From an uncultured Pelagibacteraceae bacterium (lineage in GTDB: Bacteria > Pseudomonadota > Alphaproteobacteria > Pelagibacterales > Pelagibacteraceae), in contig CACOSU010000011.1 in assembly GCA_902629935.1 (NCBI GenBank), positions 1-32,124 of the forward strand: 32,124 nucleotides of DNA, given 5' to 3'. The translations under genes and the position numbers were made by a program. How positions within the stretch are numbered: the stretch's first letter is position 1; every line of letters starts with the position of its first letter. The notes below the pieces were generated by a model that saw only the letters and a program-made list of their open reading frames with translations, had not been told where the DNA came from and searched no databases. Shown in pieces: positions 1 through 9,305 of the stretch.

Positions 1-1402
1 GACTAATCAAAATAAAAAATTTTTTTTTCTTTATGGTTGGTTATTTGGCTTTGGTTATTTTATAAGTAATCTATTTTGGATATCAATATCATTAACTTTT
101 GACGAAAACTTTAAATTTTTAATACCCTTCGCAATAATTTTAGTACCAGGCTTCTTAGCTTTATTTTATGCTTTGGTTCCTTACTTATTTGTCTTATTCA
201 AACCAAAAAAAAAATTAAGTTCATTTTTTCTTTTTTCTTTAGTATTTGGAATGGTAGAATTTATTAGAGGATCAATACTTACTGGTTTTCCTTGGAACTT
301 AATTGCTTACAGCTTCTCTAATCAAATTGAAGTTTTAAATATAACATCAATTATTGGTACTTATAGCTTTAATATTTTCTGTATTTCACTTTTTACAAGT
401 CCATCTATATTTATTTTAAGAGATAATAAAAAAGATGTAAGTGTCTGCATTGCATTTATTATAACAATGATGTCTTTTTATGTTTTTGGTTCACAAAATA
501 TAGAAAAATTTTATAAAGAACCTTCAAAAAAGTTGGATTATAAAATAAGAATTATAAGTTCTAAAATAAACATAGACAGATTTTATAACAATATTGATCC
601 AGTTTTGACAATTGAAGAACTAATTGAAATCAGCTCACCTATAAAAGACGAAAAAATAATTTTTATTTGGCCAGAAGGTATAATCCCAGGTATTTCGCAA
701 GATCAACTTAAAAAATACAAATGGTTATTCGAAGATAAATTCAACGAGAATCATTTGTTAGCGATTGGAATAAACATTAAAGAGGATGTAAATAGTACTA
801 TCAAATATTTTAATTCTTTATCTATTTTTGACCATAATCTCAACATAGTTAACTCATATAAAAAAATTCACCTTGTTCCTTTTGGTGAATTTTTACCTTT
901 TGAAAAAACATTAAATAGTATTGGACTAAAGACTATCACAAATAGTTATCAGTCATATTCAAAAGGAAAACAAAGAGATGTAATTAATCTGAACTATAAG
1001 AATTTGTCAGTTAAAATATTACCTCTTATTTGTTATGAAATAATTTATTCAGGTAAAATTTTCAAAAAAAATGAATTTGATTATATTGTAAATATTTCTG
1101 AAGACGGTTGGTTTGGTAAATCAATTGGTCCACATCAACATTTTATTCATAGTGTTTTTAGAGCGATAGAAAGTGGAAAATATGTTTTGAGGTCTGCTAA
1201 CAATGGTACAACAGCAATTATCAGTCCACTCGGAATTATTGAACAAAAAGTTAGTTTAAATAAATCTGGTTATATAGATTTAAATGAAACAAGACAAATC
1301 AAAATTACTCTATTTGCAAAATATGGAAATAAAATTTTTGGATTAATAATTTTATTGTATATTTTTTTAATATTTTCATTTAAGAAACTTAGAAATGAGT
1401 AA
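1..1402 (+). CDS. lnt: Apolipoprotein N-acyltransferase, 5' end outside the window
   Basis: Inner-membrane enzyme that adds the third acyl chain to the N-terminal cysteine of lipoproteins. The reading frame is open from base 2, and the upstream residues ([12 protein letters not shown], then more hydrophobic segments) are typical Lnt N-terminal membrane helices, so the gene is cut by the window edge; the TTG at 173 is not the true start. The C-N hydrolase domain carries the Glu-Lys-Cys triad: Glu in WPEGIIPG (codon 674-676), Lys in [10 protein letters not shown] (863-865) and Cys in PLICYE (1031-1033). A C-terminal hydrophobic helix ends the protein. The stop overlaps the metK start by 8 bases, so the two are probably cotranscribed. 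Identification is firm. Confidence 0.95.
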   Translation, partial: TNQNKKFFFLYGWLFGFGYFISNLFWISISLTFDENFKFLIPFAIILVPGFLALFYALVPYLFVLFKPKKKLSSFFLFSLVFGMVEFIRGSILTGFPWNLIAYSFSNQIEVLNITSIIGTYSFNIFCISLFTSPSIFILRDNKKDVSVCIAFIITMMSFYVFGSQNIEKFYKEPSKKLDYKIRIISSKINIDRFYNNIDPVLTIEELIEISSPIKDEKIIFIWPEGIIPGISQDQLKKYKWLFEDKFNENHLLAIGINIKEDVNSTIKYFNSLSIFDHNLNIVNSYKKIHLVPFGEFLPFEKTLNSIGLKTITNSYQSYSKGKQRDVINLNYKNLSVKILPLICYEIIYSGKIFKKNEFDYIVNISEDGWFGKSIGPHQHFIHSVFRAIESGKYVLRSANNGTTAIISPLGIIEQKVSLNKSGYIDLNETRQIKITLFAKYGNKIFGLIILLYIFLIFSFKKLRNE

Positions 1403-2564
1403 TTTGAAAAATTATCTTTTCACAAGTGAATCTGTATCTGAAGGTCATCCGGACAAGGTTTCTGATAGAATTTCAGATATGGTTGTAGATAGTTTTATTT
1501 CTGAAGATCCGTATTCTAGAGTTGCTTGCGAAACTTTAACTACAACAAATAAAGTTGTTTTAGCAGGTGAAGTAAGAGGACCTGAAATTAAAAAAGATAA
1601 ATTAATTGAAAAAGTAAGAAATTGCATAAAAGATATTGGATATGATCAAGATGGATTTACCTGGAAAGAGGCTACAAAAATTGAAAGTCATCTTCATTCT
1701 CAATCAGCAGATATTGCTATGGGAGTAGATTCATTTGGCAATAAAGATGAAGGAGCTGGGGACCAAGGTATAATGTTTGGTTATGCATGTAACGAAACAG
1801 AAGTTTTAATGCCAGCACCAATTCATTACTCACATAAAATTTTAAGATTAATGGCAGAGGATAGAAAATCTGGAAAGTTAAAAAATATTGAACCAGATTC
1901 TAAAAGCCAAGTAACTTTTGAGTACATTGATGGAAAACCTTCAAGAGTTAAATCTGTAGTTATATCATCACAACATTCAAATGATGTTAATCAAGCTCAA
2001 GTTAGAGATTTGTTGAGACCTTACATGTTAAAGTCTATTCCAGAAAACTTTCTTCAGGATTTTAATGAGGATGAGTTTTATGTAAATCCAACTGGTAATT
2101 TTGTAATTGGTGGTCCTGATGGGGATTGTGGACTTACAGGAAGAAAAATCATTGTAGATACATATGGTGGAGCCGCACCTCATGGGGGTGGGGCTTTTTC
2201 TGGAAAGGACCCAACCAAAGTAGATAGGTCAGCAGCATACGCAGCAAGGTATATTGCTAAGAATGTTGTTGGTTCAAAGATAACAGATAAATGTTTAATT
2301 CAGTTAGCATACGCAATCGGTGTTTCAAAACCTTTATCAATATATGTAGATTTATTTGATAATGATTTAGATAAAAATAAATTTGTAATAGAAAAAATTA
2401 AAGAAAATTTTGATTTGAGCCCTAGAGGAATTAGGGAGATGTTAAATTTAAACAAACCTATATATGAAAAAACAGCTGCTTATGGCCATTTCGGTAGAAT
2501 GCCTGAAGAAAATGGTTCATTTTCTTGGGAAAAAACTGATAAAATTAGCATATTTTCTAAATAG
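1395..2564 (+). CDS. metK: S-adenosylmethionine synthetase
   Basis: Cytosolic enzyme making S-adenosylmethionine from methionine and ATP, the methyl donor for, among others, UbiE encoded later in this window. At 389 residues it is full length. Visible family motifs are [14 protein letters not shown] near residue 15-28 (ATP and metal binding), [12 protein letters not shown] around residue 120, and the glycine-rich phosphate-binding [17 protein letters not shown] around residue 263-280. The start overlaps the end of lnt by 8 bases. The gene is followed by an intrinsic-terminator-like hairpin before nusA. Confidence 0.98.
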   Translation: MSNLKNYLFTSESVSEGHPDKVSDRISDMVVDSFISEDPYSRVACETLTTTNKVVLAGEVRGPEIKKDKLIEKVRNCIKDIGYDQDGFTWKEATKIESHLHSQSADIAMGVDSFGNKDEGAGDQGIMFGYACNETEVLMPAPIHYSHKILRLMAEDRKSGKLKNIEPDSKSQVTFEYIDGKPSRVKSVVISSQHSNDVNQAQVRDLLRPYMLKSIPENFLQDFNEDEFYVNPTGNFVIGGPDGDCGLTGRKIIVDTYGGAAPHGGGAFSGKDPTKVDRSAAYAARYIAKNVVGSKITDKCLIQLAYAIGVSKPLSIYVDLFDNDLDKNKFVIEKIKENFDLSPRGIREMLNLNKPIYEKTAAYGHFGRMPEENGSFSWEKTDKISIFSK

Positions 2565-2570
2565 TTTCTG

Positions 2571-2598
2571 TTGAATTAAACAAAATCTTTACTATATT
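2571..2598 (+). promoter_or_regulatory. Candidate sigma70 promoter upstream of nusA
   Basis: TTGAAT (2571-2576) is followed after 16 bases by TATATT (2593-2598), each one or two mismatches from the -35 and -10 consensus. It begins 7 bases after the metK stop. A start near 2605 would put the downstream hairpin (2622-2649) inside the nusA leader. In DNA this AT-rich, chance matches are common, so this is a candidate only. Confidence 0.4.
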
Positions 2599-2621
2599 GC
2601 CATTACATTATTGAATTTCAC

Positions 2622-2649
2622 AAAATGGGCTTTAGCCCATTTTTTTTTT
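2622..2649 (+). terminator. Intrinsic terminator / possible attenuator between metK and nusA
   Basis: A perfect 9-bp stem AAAATGGGC / GCCCATTTT closes a 4-base loop TTTA and runs into an uninterrupted T tract that ends at 2649. This is the form of a Rho-independent terminator. It sits 14 bases before the nusA ATG. It may simply end the lnt-metK transcript, or, if the promoter at 2571-2598 is real, act as an attenuator in the nusA leader. From memory, comparable GGGC/GCCC hairpins stand in front of rimP in other alphaproteobacteria. Confidence 0.85.
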
Positions 2650-2663
2650 GAATAAACAAAATT

Positions 2664-4217
2664 ATGTTAAATAAAAGAGCAGATAAACTTGAATTACTAA
2701 GAATTGCTGAGGCTGTAGCTTTAGAAAAATCTATAGATAAAGAACTTATAATAAGTTCTATGGAAACAGGTATTGCTAAAGCCGCAAAATCAAAGTTTGG
2801 TCAAGAAAATGAAATTAAAGTTTTTATAAATAGAGATAATGGAGATATTGAGCTTTTTAGGAAATTGATAATTTCTGAAAACCCAGAAAACTCAAATACT
2901 GAAATAAAACTGGAAGATGCAATAAGTCTGAATAAAACAAATAAAGACAAGTCTATTGGAGATGAAATTTTGCAACCACTTCCCTCTTTTGATTTTGGTC
3001 GAATAGCTGCTCAAACCGCAAAGCAAGTAATTAGTTTTAATGTTAGAGAGGCAGAGAGAGAAAGACAATTTAACGATTTCATTGATAAAAAAGATACAAT
3101 TTTAAGTGGTATTGTAAAAAGATTAGAATTTGGGAATGTTATTGTTGATTTGGGAAGAACAGAGGCGATTATTCAAAAAAATGAGCTAATTCCACGTGAA
3201 AATATTAAGGCTGGTGATCGAATTAAAGCTTATTGCTACGATGTAAGAAGAGAGCCAAGAGGTCAACAAATTTTTTTATCAAGAGCTCACCCTAAGTTTA
3301 TGGAAAAACTGTTTGTTCAAGAAGTGCCTGAAATTTATGATGGTCTAATTGAAATTAAATCTTCATCAAGAGACCCTGGAAGCAGAGCAAAAATATGTGT
3401 GAAGGCAGTTGATACTTCTTTGGATCCAGTTGGGGCATGTGTAGGTATGAGAGGTTCAAGAGTTCAGGCTGTTGTAAACGAACTTCAAGGTGAAAAAATT
3501 GATATTGTTAATTGGTCTGAAGATCCTGCAATTTTAGTTTCTAATGCATTATCACCTGCAGAAGTTCAAAGAGTTAATGTTGATACTGAAAGAAAGAAAC
3601 TTGATGTAATTCTTACTGAAGAAAATTTAAGTAAGGCAATAGGAAGAAGAGGTCAAAATGTTAGACTTGCAACAAAGTTATTAAATTATGAAATAAATAT
3701 TATGACGGATGCAGAGGACTCTGAAAGACGTCAATCTGAATTTAAAGAAAAAACTGAAAATTTCGTTAAAAATTTAGAATTAGATGAAACTTTAGGACAG
3801 CTACTAGTAGCAGAAGGTTTTTCGACAATTGATGATATAAAAGATACTACTGCTGAAAATCTTATGAAAATTGAAGGTATAGAGGAAGATACTGCTAAAG
3901 CTTTGATTGAGAGAGCTAAAGAATTTTATGAAAAGGATCAAGAAGATATTTCTCAAAGAATTAAAGAACTAGGTCTTCAGGATGCTTTGATCAATTTAAA
4001 GGGTTTAACACCAGGGATGTTGGTTACATTAGGAGAACAAAAAATCTTAACCTTAGAAGATTTTGCAGATTTAGCATCTGATGAATTAACAGGTGGTTAC
4101 GATGTAGTTAAAGGCGAGAGAGTTAAAATTCAAGGTTATCTCGAGGATTTTGCCCTATCTAAAGAAGAGGCAGATGATTTGATTATGTCTGCTAGAAATA
4201 TTGTTTATAAAGATTGA
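2664..4217 (+). CDS. nusA: Transcription termination/antitermination factor NusA
   Basis: RNA-polymerase-bound factor that modulates pausing, intrinsic termination and antitermination. The 517-residue protein shows the alphaproteobacterial layout: N-terminal polymerase-binding domain (about 1-130), S1 domain (about 135-200, with GIVKRLEFGNVIVDLG), two KH domains (about 230-345, including VGACVGMRGSRVQ and AIGRRGQNVRLA), and a C-terminal region with helix-hairpin-helix-like repeats (about 365-515). The ATG at 2664 follows the terminator-like hairpin. rimP, which normally precedes nusA, is not here, and infB starts 10 bases after the stop with no ylxR gene between them. Confidence 0.97.
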   Translation: MLNKRADKLELLRIAEAVALEKSIDKELIISSMETGIAKAAKSKFGQENEIKVFINRDNGDIELFRKLIISENPENSNTEIKLEDAISLNKTNKDKSIGDEILQPLPSFDFGRIAAQTAKQVISFNVREAERERQFNDFIDKKDTILSGIVKRLEFGNVIVDLGRTEAIIQKNELIPRENIKAGDRIKAYCYDVRREPRGQQIFLSRAHPKFMEKLFVQEVPEIYDGLIEIKSSSRDPGSRAKICVKAVDTSLDPVGACVGMRGSRVQAVVNELQGEKIDIVNWSEDPAILVSNALSPAEVQRVNVDTERKKLDVILTEENLSKAIGRRGQNVRLATKLLNYEINIMTDAEDSERRQSEFKEKTENFVKNLELDETLGQLLVAEGFSTIDDIKDTTAENLMKIEGIEEDTAKALIERAKEFYEKDQEDISQRIKELGLQDALINLKGLTPGMLVTLGEQKILTLEDFADLASDELTGGYDVVKGERVKIQGYLEDFALSKEEADDLIMSARNIVYKD

Positions 4218-4227
4218 GTAATGAAGT

Positions 4228-6447
4228 ATGGAGAAAAAAACAAAATTATCAATTTCTGGCTCAGCCAAAAAATCTATCAAGAATATTGAGATAGCAAAAA
4301 CTCAAGGAAAAAACTCTGTAGTAATTGAAAAACAAACTGGTAAGTTTACTGGTAGAGGTGGATCTTTTAGATCTAATACAAGTAAGCCAAAAATTACGTC
4401 ATCATTTAATAGAGGAGCTACTTTAAAACCCTCATTTAATCCAAAATCACCACTTATTACAAATGATTTTGAAAAGAGAAAATTAGCAGAACAAAGAGCA
4501 ACTAAAAGACTGAAAGGTGATAACGATAACAAAGATAAAAAAACATTAAAAACAGGATCAAAAAAAAGAGAATTAAAATTAACTGTATCAAGAGCTTTAA
4601 GTGATGAAATTGATGCAAAACAAAGAAGTTTAGCATCTGTTAAAAGAGCAAGACAAAAAGAAATTAAAAATTCAATAAAAGATGATTTTCAAGATAATTC
4701 TCAACCAATCAAACGAGATATTAATATTCCTGAAGCAATTACAGTAAGAGAACTTGCAAATAGAATGGCTGAGCAATCAAGTAATGTCATTAAGCATTTA
4801 TTTGGTATGGGTGTTACAGTTACTATTAATCAGACACTAGCTGCAGATACTGCAGAATATTTAGTTAAAGAATTTGGTCATAATCCTATTAGAGAGGAAA
4901 AAGCAGAGGAAATAATCCAAAAAATAAAAGCTTCAAGAACAGAAAATTTAAAAAATCGACCACCAATAGTTACTGTAATGGGACATGTTGATCATGGTAA
5001 AACTTCAGTTTTAGATGTGTTAAGAAGCGCGAATGTAGTATCTGGTGAGTTTGGTGGAATAACTCAACATATCGGCGCATATCAAATTGAAAGTCAGCAT
5101 AATAAGTTAACTTTTATCGATACACCTGGTCATGCTGCTTTCACAGAGATGAGAGCAAGAGGATCAAAGTTAACCGATGTGGTTGTTTTAGTTGTTGCAG
5201 CTGATGATGGAGTTAAACCTCAAACAATTGAATCTATCAAACATGCTAAAGCTGCAAATGTACCAATAGTTGTAGCTATAAACAAATGTGATTTACCAGA
5301 TGCTGATCCTCAGAAGATAAAAAATCAATTATTGGAGCATGAATTAATTGCTGAAGATTTATCAGGTGATACTTTAATGGTAGAAATTTCAACTAAAACA
5401 AAACAAAATTTAGATAAACTAGTTGAGTCTATAATTCTTCAAGCAGAAATATTGGATCTTAAAACAGACTATGAGTCTAAAGCTACAGGTATTGTACTAG
5501 AGTCTAAAATTGATGTTGGCAGAGGTCCTGTGGCAAACATAATAGTTACTACTGGAACACTAAAGAAAGGCGATTTTTTTGTTAGTGGTTTAAAATGGGG
5601 AAAAATTAGAGCTATTATTAATGATAAAGGCAAAAATATTAATGAAGCTTTGCCATCAACACCAGTTGAAATTCTAGGGATTAATGGTGCAGCTAAAGCT
5701 GGTGATGATTTTATTGTTCTTGATACAGAGAAAGAAGCTAAGATATTAAGCGAAAATAGAGCTCAAGAAAGTAAAGAAGGAAAAAATCCACTTACATTTG
5801 CAACCCAAGATTCTGCTTTTTCAGATAAATCTACAGAAGAATTAAATTTAATTATTAAATCAGATGTACATGGATCTTCAGAAGCAATTAAAAATGCAAT
5901 TAGTCAAATCAAACATGATGAAGTAAAACCGAAAATAATTTTAGCTGACATTGGTATGGTAACCGAAACAGATGTTACATTAGCCAAAGCATCAAATGCG
6001 GTATTAATTGCTTTTAATGTTAAACCTAGCAAGGAAGCAAAAAAACTTGCTGAAAACGAAAAGATAAAAATTTCATCATATAATATTATTTATGAAGTTT
6101 TAGATTATATTAAACAAAGAATGTCAGGACTATTAGCACCTGATGTTCAAGAGAAAATAATCGGTACTGCAAAAATTTTAGAAATATTTAAAGTTTCAGG
6201 TGCAGGTAAAGTTGCTGGATCAAAAGTAACAGAGGGTGAAATCAATAGTACGTCAGATGTAAGAATAATTAGAGATGGTGCAATAATATATACTGGAAAA
6301 GTTTCAACAATATTTAGAGAAAAAAACCAGGTAAAACAAGTTAGTGATGGTCAAGAATGTGGAATAACTGTTCAAGATTACATGGATTTTCAAAAAAATG
6401 ACACAATAGAGGCTTTTAATGTTACTTCTACTGAGAGGTCGATTTAA
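4228..6447 (+). CDS. infB: Translation initiation factor IF-2
   Basis: GTPase that delivers initiator tRNA to the 30S subunit and promotes subunit joining. The 739-residue protein has a Lys/Arg/Ser-rich, probably disordered N-terminal region (about 1-165), an IF2_N-type segment (ITVRELANRM, about 171-220), then the G domain with G1 GHVDHGKT (252-259), G3 DTPGH and G4 NKCD, followed by the beta-barrel and C-terminal domains. The start at 4228 is favoured by the MEKKTKLSIS beginning; another ATG at 4221 is out of frame. The stop codon shares bases with the rbfA start (TAATG), which implies translational coupling. Confidence 0.97.
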   Translation: MEKKTKLSISGSAKKSIKNIEIAKTQGKNSVVIEKQTGKFTGRGGSFRSNTSKPKITSSFNRGATLKPSFNPKSPLITNDFEKRKLAEQRATKRLKGDNDNKDKKTLKTGSKKRELKLTVSRALSDEIDAKQRSLASVKRARQKEIKNSIKDDFQDNSQPIKRDINIPEAITVRELANRMAEQSSNVIKHLFGMGVTVTINQTLAADTAEYLVKEFGHNPIREEKAEEIIQKIKASRTENLKNRPPIVTVMGHVDHGKTSVLDVLRSANVVSGEFGGITQHIGAYQIESQHNKLTFIDTPGHAAFTEMRARGSKLTDVVVLVVAADDGVKPQTIESIKHAKAANVPIVVAINKCDLPDADPQKIKNQLLEHELIAEDLSGDTLMVEISTKTKQNLDKLVESIILQAEILDLKTDYESKATGIVLESKIDVGRGPVANIIVTTGTLKKGDFFVSGLKWGKIRAIINDKGKNINEALPSTPVEILGINGAAKAGDDFIVLDTEKEAKILSENRAQESKEGKNPLTFATQDSAFSDKSTEELNLIIKSDVHGSSEAIKNAISQIKHDEVKPKIILADIGMVTETDVTLAKASNAVLIAFNVKPSKEAKKLAENEKIKISSYNIIYEVLDYIKQRMSGLLAPDVQEKIIGTAKILEIFKVSGAGKVAGSKVTEGEINSTSDVRIIRDGAIIYTGKVSTIFREKNQVKQVSDGQECGITVQDYMDFQKNDTIEAFNVTSTERSI

Positions 6448-6815
6448 TGGCGGATAGAATAGGAAAACCAGTATCTCAAAGACAGTTAAGAGTAGGGGAA
6501 ATGATTAAGCAGTCTTTAAGCATGATTTTTATAAGAAATGAGGCTAAGGTGCCGAATTTAGAGACAAACACTATAACTGTTACTGAGGTTAAAATGAGTC
6601 CAGATTTAAAAATTGCTAAAGCATATGTTCTTCCGTTAGGAGGAAAAGATGCAGAAGAAATAATAAGTGTTTTAAAAGAATACTCATTTTTAATTAGAAA
6701 AATTTTATCACAAAAAGTGGCTATGAAATTTTTACCAAAATTACTTTTTAGAAAAGATGAGTCTTTTGAGTATGCGGAAAAAATAGAAAACTTAATTAAA
6801 CAAACAAATAAATAG
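6447..6815 (+). CDS. rbfA: 30S ribosome-binding factor RbfA
   Basis: Cold-shock and ribosome maturation factor that binds the 30S subunit during late 16S rRNA processing. The 122-residue product is of normal size and shows the family start (RVGEMIKQSLSMIF) and the conserved ITVTEVKMSPDLKIAKAYV strand-helix region of the KH-like fold. It begins inside the infB stop (TAATG). Its TAG stop lies 12 bases before rpsO; truB, which usually stands between rbfA and rpsO, is absent here. Confidence 0.93.
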   Translation: MADRIGKPVSQRQLRVGEMIKQSLSMIFIRNEAKVPNLETNTITVTEVKMSPDLKIAKAYVLPLGGKDAEEIISVLKEYSFLIRKILSQKVAMKFLPKLLFRKDESFEYAEKIENLIKQTNK

Positions 6816-6827
6816 GAAAAAAGAGGC

Positions 6828-7076
6828 ATGAATAAAAAGGCACAAGAATTAGCAACGCACGATAAAGATACTGGATCCTCAGAGATACAGATTGCTTTGT
6901 TAACAGAGAAAATTGAAACTCTCTCTAAGCATATTAAGCAATTCAAAAAAGATAAACATTCATCTGTTGGATTGTTGAGAGCGGTAAATAGAAGAAAGAA
7001 ATTGTTAGAATACCTTAAGAAAAATAAAATGGATTCTTACAAAAATGTACTGTCGAAATTGAATTTAAGAAAATAG
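6828..7076 (+). CDS. rpsO: 30S ribosomal protein S15
   Basis: Primary 16S rRNA-binding protein of the small-subunit platform. The 82-residue product contains the S15 signature (DTGSSEIQIALLTEKI, then HSSVGLLRAVNRRKKLLEYL). It is about 7 residues shorter than the usual 89, all at the N terminus: only 14 residues precede DTGS. An in-frame TAG (the rbfA stop) lies four codons upstream of the ATG, so no longer start is available. GAGG a few bases before the ATG may be its ribosome binding site. It is followed by an unusual purine-rich spacer and pnp. Confidence 0.96.
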   Translation: MNKKAQELATHDKDTGSSEIQIALLTEKIETLSKHIKQFKKDKHSSVGLLRAVNRRKKLLEYLKKNKMDSYKNVLSKLNLRK

Positions 7077-7090
7077 AAATCAAAATAGAT

Positions 7091-7133
7091 AGAACGGAAT
7101 GGAACGAAACGAACGAAACGAAATGGAAATGAA
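7091..7133 (+). repeat. Purine-rich degenerate GGAAY/GAAAC repeat tract before pnp
   Basis: The last 43 bases before the pnp ATG consist of runs of three to five purines, each followed by a single C or T (for example GGAACGAAACGAACGAAACG at 7101-7120). No stem is possible within it because it is almost pure purine. It is more G-rich than other spacers in the window. It may be a degenerate microsatellite, an unstructured ribosome loading region, or a site for PNPase or RNase control. The function is unknown. Confidence 0.6.
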
Positions 7134-9206
7134 ATGTTTAAAGTATATAAGAAGGAAATTGAAGTAGCAGGAAAGAAGATAAGTTTAGAAACAGGTAAAG
7201 TAGCAAGACAGGCAGACGGCGCAATAATCGCAACATGTGGAGAGACAGTCGTACTAGCAACAGTAGTAGGAGCAAAAAAAGTAAATCCCGATATGGATTA
7301 CTTTCCATTATCTGTAAATTACCAAGAAAAATATTATGCAGCTGGAAAAATTCCAGGTGGGTATTTTAAAAGAGAAGCAAGACCAACTGAAAGCGAAACA
7401 TTAATCTCTAGATTAATTGATAGACCAATCAGACCTTTGTTTCCTGATGAATTTAAAAATGAAGTACAGTTATTACCAACAGTAATTTCATACGATAAAG
7501 AAAATGAACCAGATATTTTATCAATCACTGCATCATCAGCTGCATTAGCAATATCAGGAATGCCATTCATGGGACCTGTAGGAGCTTCAAGAGTTGGTTT
7601 TATTGATGGTAAATATGTTCTAAATCCATCTAAAGTAGAACTAGAAAAATCAAAATTAGATTTAGTTGTAGCAGGTACAAAAGATGCTGTGCTTATGGTT
7701 GAATCTGAAGCTAATGGTTTAACAGAAGAAGAAATGTTAAATGCAGTTAAATTTGGGCATGAAGGTTTTGTTCCAGTAATTGACATGATCGAGGAGCTTG
7801 CAAAAGAATGTAGAAAACCTGAGTGGACAGTTGAAAAGAAAGATCTATCAGAAGTTAAGAAAAAATTAGAAGAAACTTTTACGGAAGATCTTAAGAAAGC
7901 TTTTGCAACAAGAGATAAACAAGATAGATCAAATCAAATTTCAGAGATTACCGATAAAGCTAAAAAGCTTTATGAGGAAGATGAAAACTACACAGATCTT
8001 GATGTTAACAGTCAGTTAAAAAATCTTGAAAAATCAATTGTTAGAACTGATATTCTTAAAAACAAAAATAGAATTGATGGTAGAGGCTTATCAGATGTAA
8101 GACCAATTTCGTGTGAAGTTGGTGTTTTACCAAGAGCTCATGGTTCAGCTTTGTTTACTAGAGGGGAAACACAGGCGATTGTAGTTGCAACTTTAGGAAC
8201 ATCTGATGATGAACAAAGAATTGAAAGTTTAGATGGTCTTCAAAGAGAACGATTTATGCTTCACTACAACTTTCCTCCTTTTTCAGTCGGAGAAACTGGA
8301 AGAATTGGAACCGGGAGACGTGAAATTGGTCATGGTAAATTAGCATGGAGAGCTATTAATTCTTCATTACCAACAAAAGAAGCATTTCCATATACTTTTA
8401 GAGTAGTTTCAGAGATTACAGAGTCTAATGGTTCTTCTTCAATGGCTACCGTTTGTGGAACATCTTTAGCATTAATGGATGCTGGAGTACCAATAAAAGA
8501 GCCAGTTGCAGGTATTGCAATGGGATTAATTAAAGAAGGTGATGATTTTAGCGTCCTTTCAGACATTTTGGGTGATGAAGATCATCTTGGTGATATGGAC
8601 TTTAAAGTCGCTGGAACTAAAGATGGAATTACTTCTCTTCAAATGGATATCAAAATTACAGGTATTACTTTTGAAATTATGGAGCAGGCATTAAGCCAAG
8701 CTAAAGATGGAAGAGTTCATATCTTAGGAGAAATGAATAAAGCATTATCAGCTTCAAGATCTGATGTTGGAAAGCATACTCCAAAAATGGAACAAGTTAA
8801 TGTAGATAAAAAAGACATTGCTGCTGTTATTGGAAAAGGTGGTGCAACGATCAGAGAGATAGTTGAAAAATCAGGTGCAAAAGTAGATGTAAATGATGAA
8901 GGTGTAGTAACAGTTGCTGCCCCAGATGAAGAGTCTAGAAACATTGCGATGCAAATGATTAAAGACATCACCGCAAAAGCTGAATTAAACAAAATTTATT
9001 CAGGTAAAGTAATGAAGATTATGGAGTTTGGTGCATTTGTTAACTTTTTAGGAAAACAAGATGGACTTGTTCATATTTCAGAACTAGCAGATAAAAGAGT
9101 TGCAAAAGTAACTGATGTTGTCAAAGAAGGTGACGAAGTTAAAGTTAAAGTGATTGGTTTCGATAGAGGTAAAGTTAAACTATCTATGAAACAAGCTGCC
9201 GAATAA
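7134..9206 (+). CDS. pnp: Polyribonucleotide nucleotidyltransferase (PNPase)
   Basis: Phosphorolytic 3'-5' exoribonuclease of the RNA degradation machinery. The 690-residue protein has the full domain order: RNase PH-like domain 1 (about 1-140), an alpha-helical linker, RNase PH-like domain 2 (about 305-540), a KH domain with the GKGG loop ([14 protein letters not shown], about 562-575) and a C-terminal S1 domain (about 615-685). The usual rpsO-pnp pairing is kept. Oddity: codons 10-55 strongly prefer A-ending codons (GTA, GCA, ACA, ATA), continuing the purine/A richness of the leader, whereas the rest of the gene uses GTT/GCT-type codons like its neighbours. Confidence 0.97.
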   Translation: MFKVYKKEIEVAGKKISLETGKVARQADGAIIATCGETVVLATVVGAKKVNPDMDYFPLSVNYQEKYYAAGKIPGGYFKREARPTESETLISRLIDRPIRPLFPDEFKNEVQLLPTVISYDKENEPDILSITASSAALAISGMPFMGPVGASRVGFIDGKYVLNPSKVELEKSKLDLVVAGTKDAVLMVESEANGLTEEEMLNAVKFGHEGFVPVIDMIEELAKECRKPEWTVEKKDLSEVKKKLEETFTEDLKKAFATRDKQDRSNQISEITDKAKKLYEEDENYTDLDVNSQLKNLEKSIVRTDILKNKNRIDGRGLSDVRPISCEVGVLPRAHGSALFTRGETQAIVVATLGTSDDEQRIESLDGLQRERFMLHYNFPPFSVGETGRIGTGRREIGHGKLAWRAINSSLPTKEAFPYTFRVVSEITESNGSSSMATVCGTSLALMDAGVPIKEPVAGIAMGLIKEGDDFSVLSDILGDEDHLGDMDFKVAGTKDGITSLQMDIKITGITFEIMEQALSQAKDGRVHILGEMNKALSASRSDVGKHTPKMEQVNVDKKDIAAVIGKGGATIREIVEKSGAKVDVNDEGVVTVAAPDEESRNIAMQMIKDITAKAELNKIYSGKVMKIMEFGAFVNFLGKQDGLVHISELADKRVAKVTDVVKEGDEVKVKVIGFDRGKVKLSMKQAAE

Positions 9207-9214
9207 AGAATTAA

Positions 9215-9243
9215 GGGGTGGCAGGTTTAAATCCTGTCGCCTC
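9215..9243. other. Strong hairpin with tRNA T-arm-like loop in the pnp/fabI convergent gap
   Basis: GGTGGCAGG (9217-9225) pairs with CCTGTCGCC (9233-9241) across a 7-base loop TTTAAAT. Counting G-T pairs the stem is 9 bp, extendable to 11. It is the most GC-rich spot nearby. It lacks a T tract on either side, so it is not a classical intrinsic terminator, but it may protect the 3' ends of both convergent transcripts. The 5-bp/7-base core resembles a tRNA T arm (GCAGG-TTTAAAT-CCTGT), but I could not build the other tRNA arms upstream. Confidence 0.55.
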
Positions 9244-9305
9244 GAGCATATGTATAATTTTGTCAAATTATTACGAATGTGAAGAAACTATATTTTAAAT
9301 AAATT

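Noticed and set aside
173-175. TTG as the start of lnt
   Set aside because: The frame is open to the left edge and encodes typical Lnt membrane helices, so the gene is truncated by the window.
6476-6946. Minus-strand 156-residue frame across rbfA and rpsO
   Set aside because: It lies opposite two well-recognised genes and has no recognisable motif; a coding shadow.
7091-7133. CRISPR-like or phage repeat array
   Set aside because: The units are 4-6 bases, degenerate and without spacers; a low-complexity purine tract fits better.
9175-9250. Complete tRNA downstream of pnp
   Set aside because: Only a T-arm-like hairpin is visible; the acceptor partner, D arm and anticodon arm cannot be built, and the upstream part lies inside pnp.
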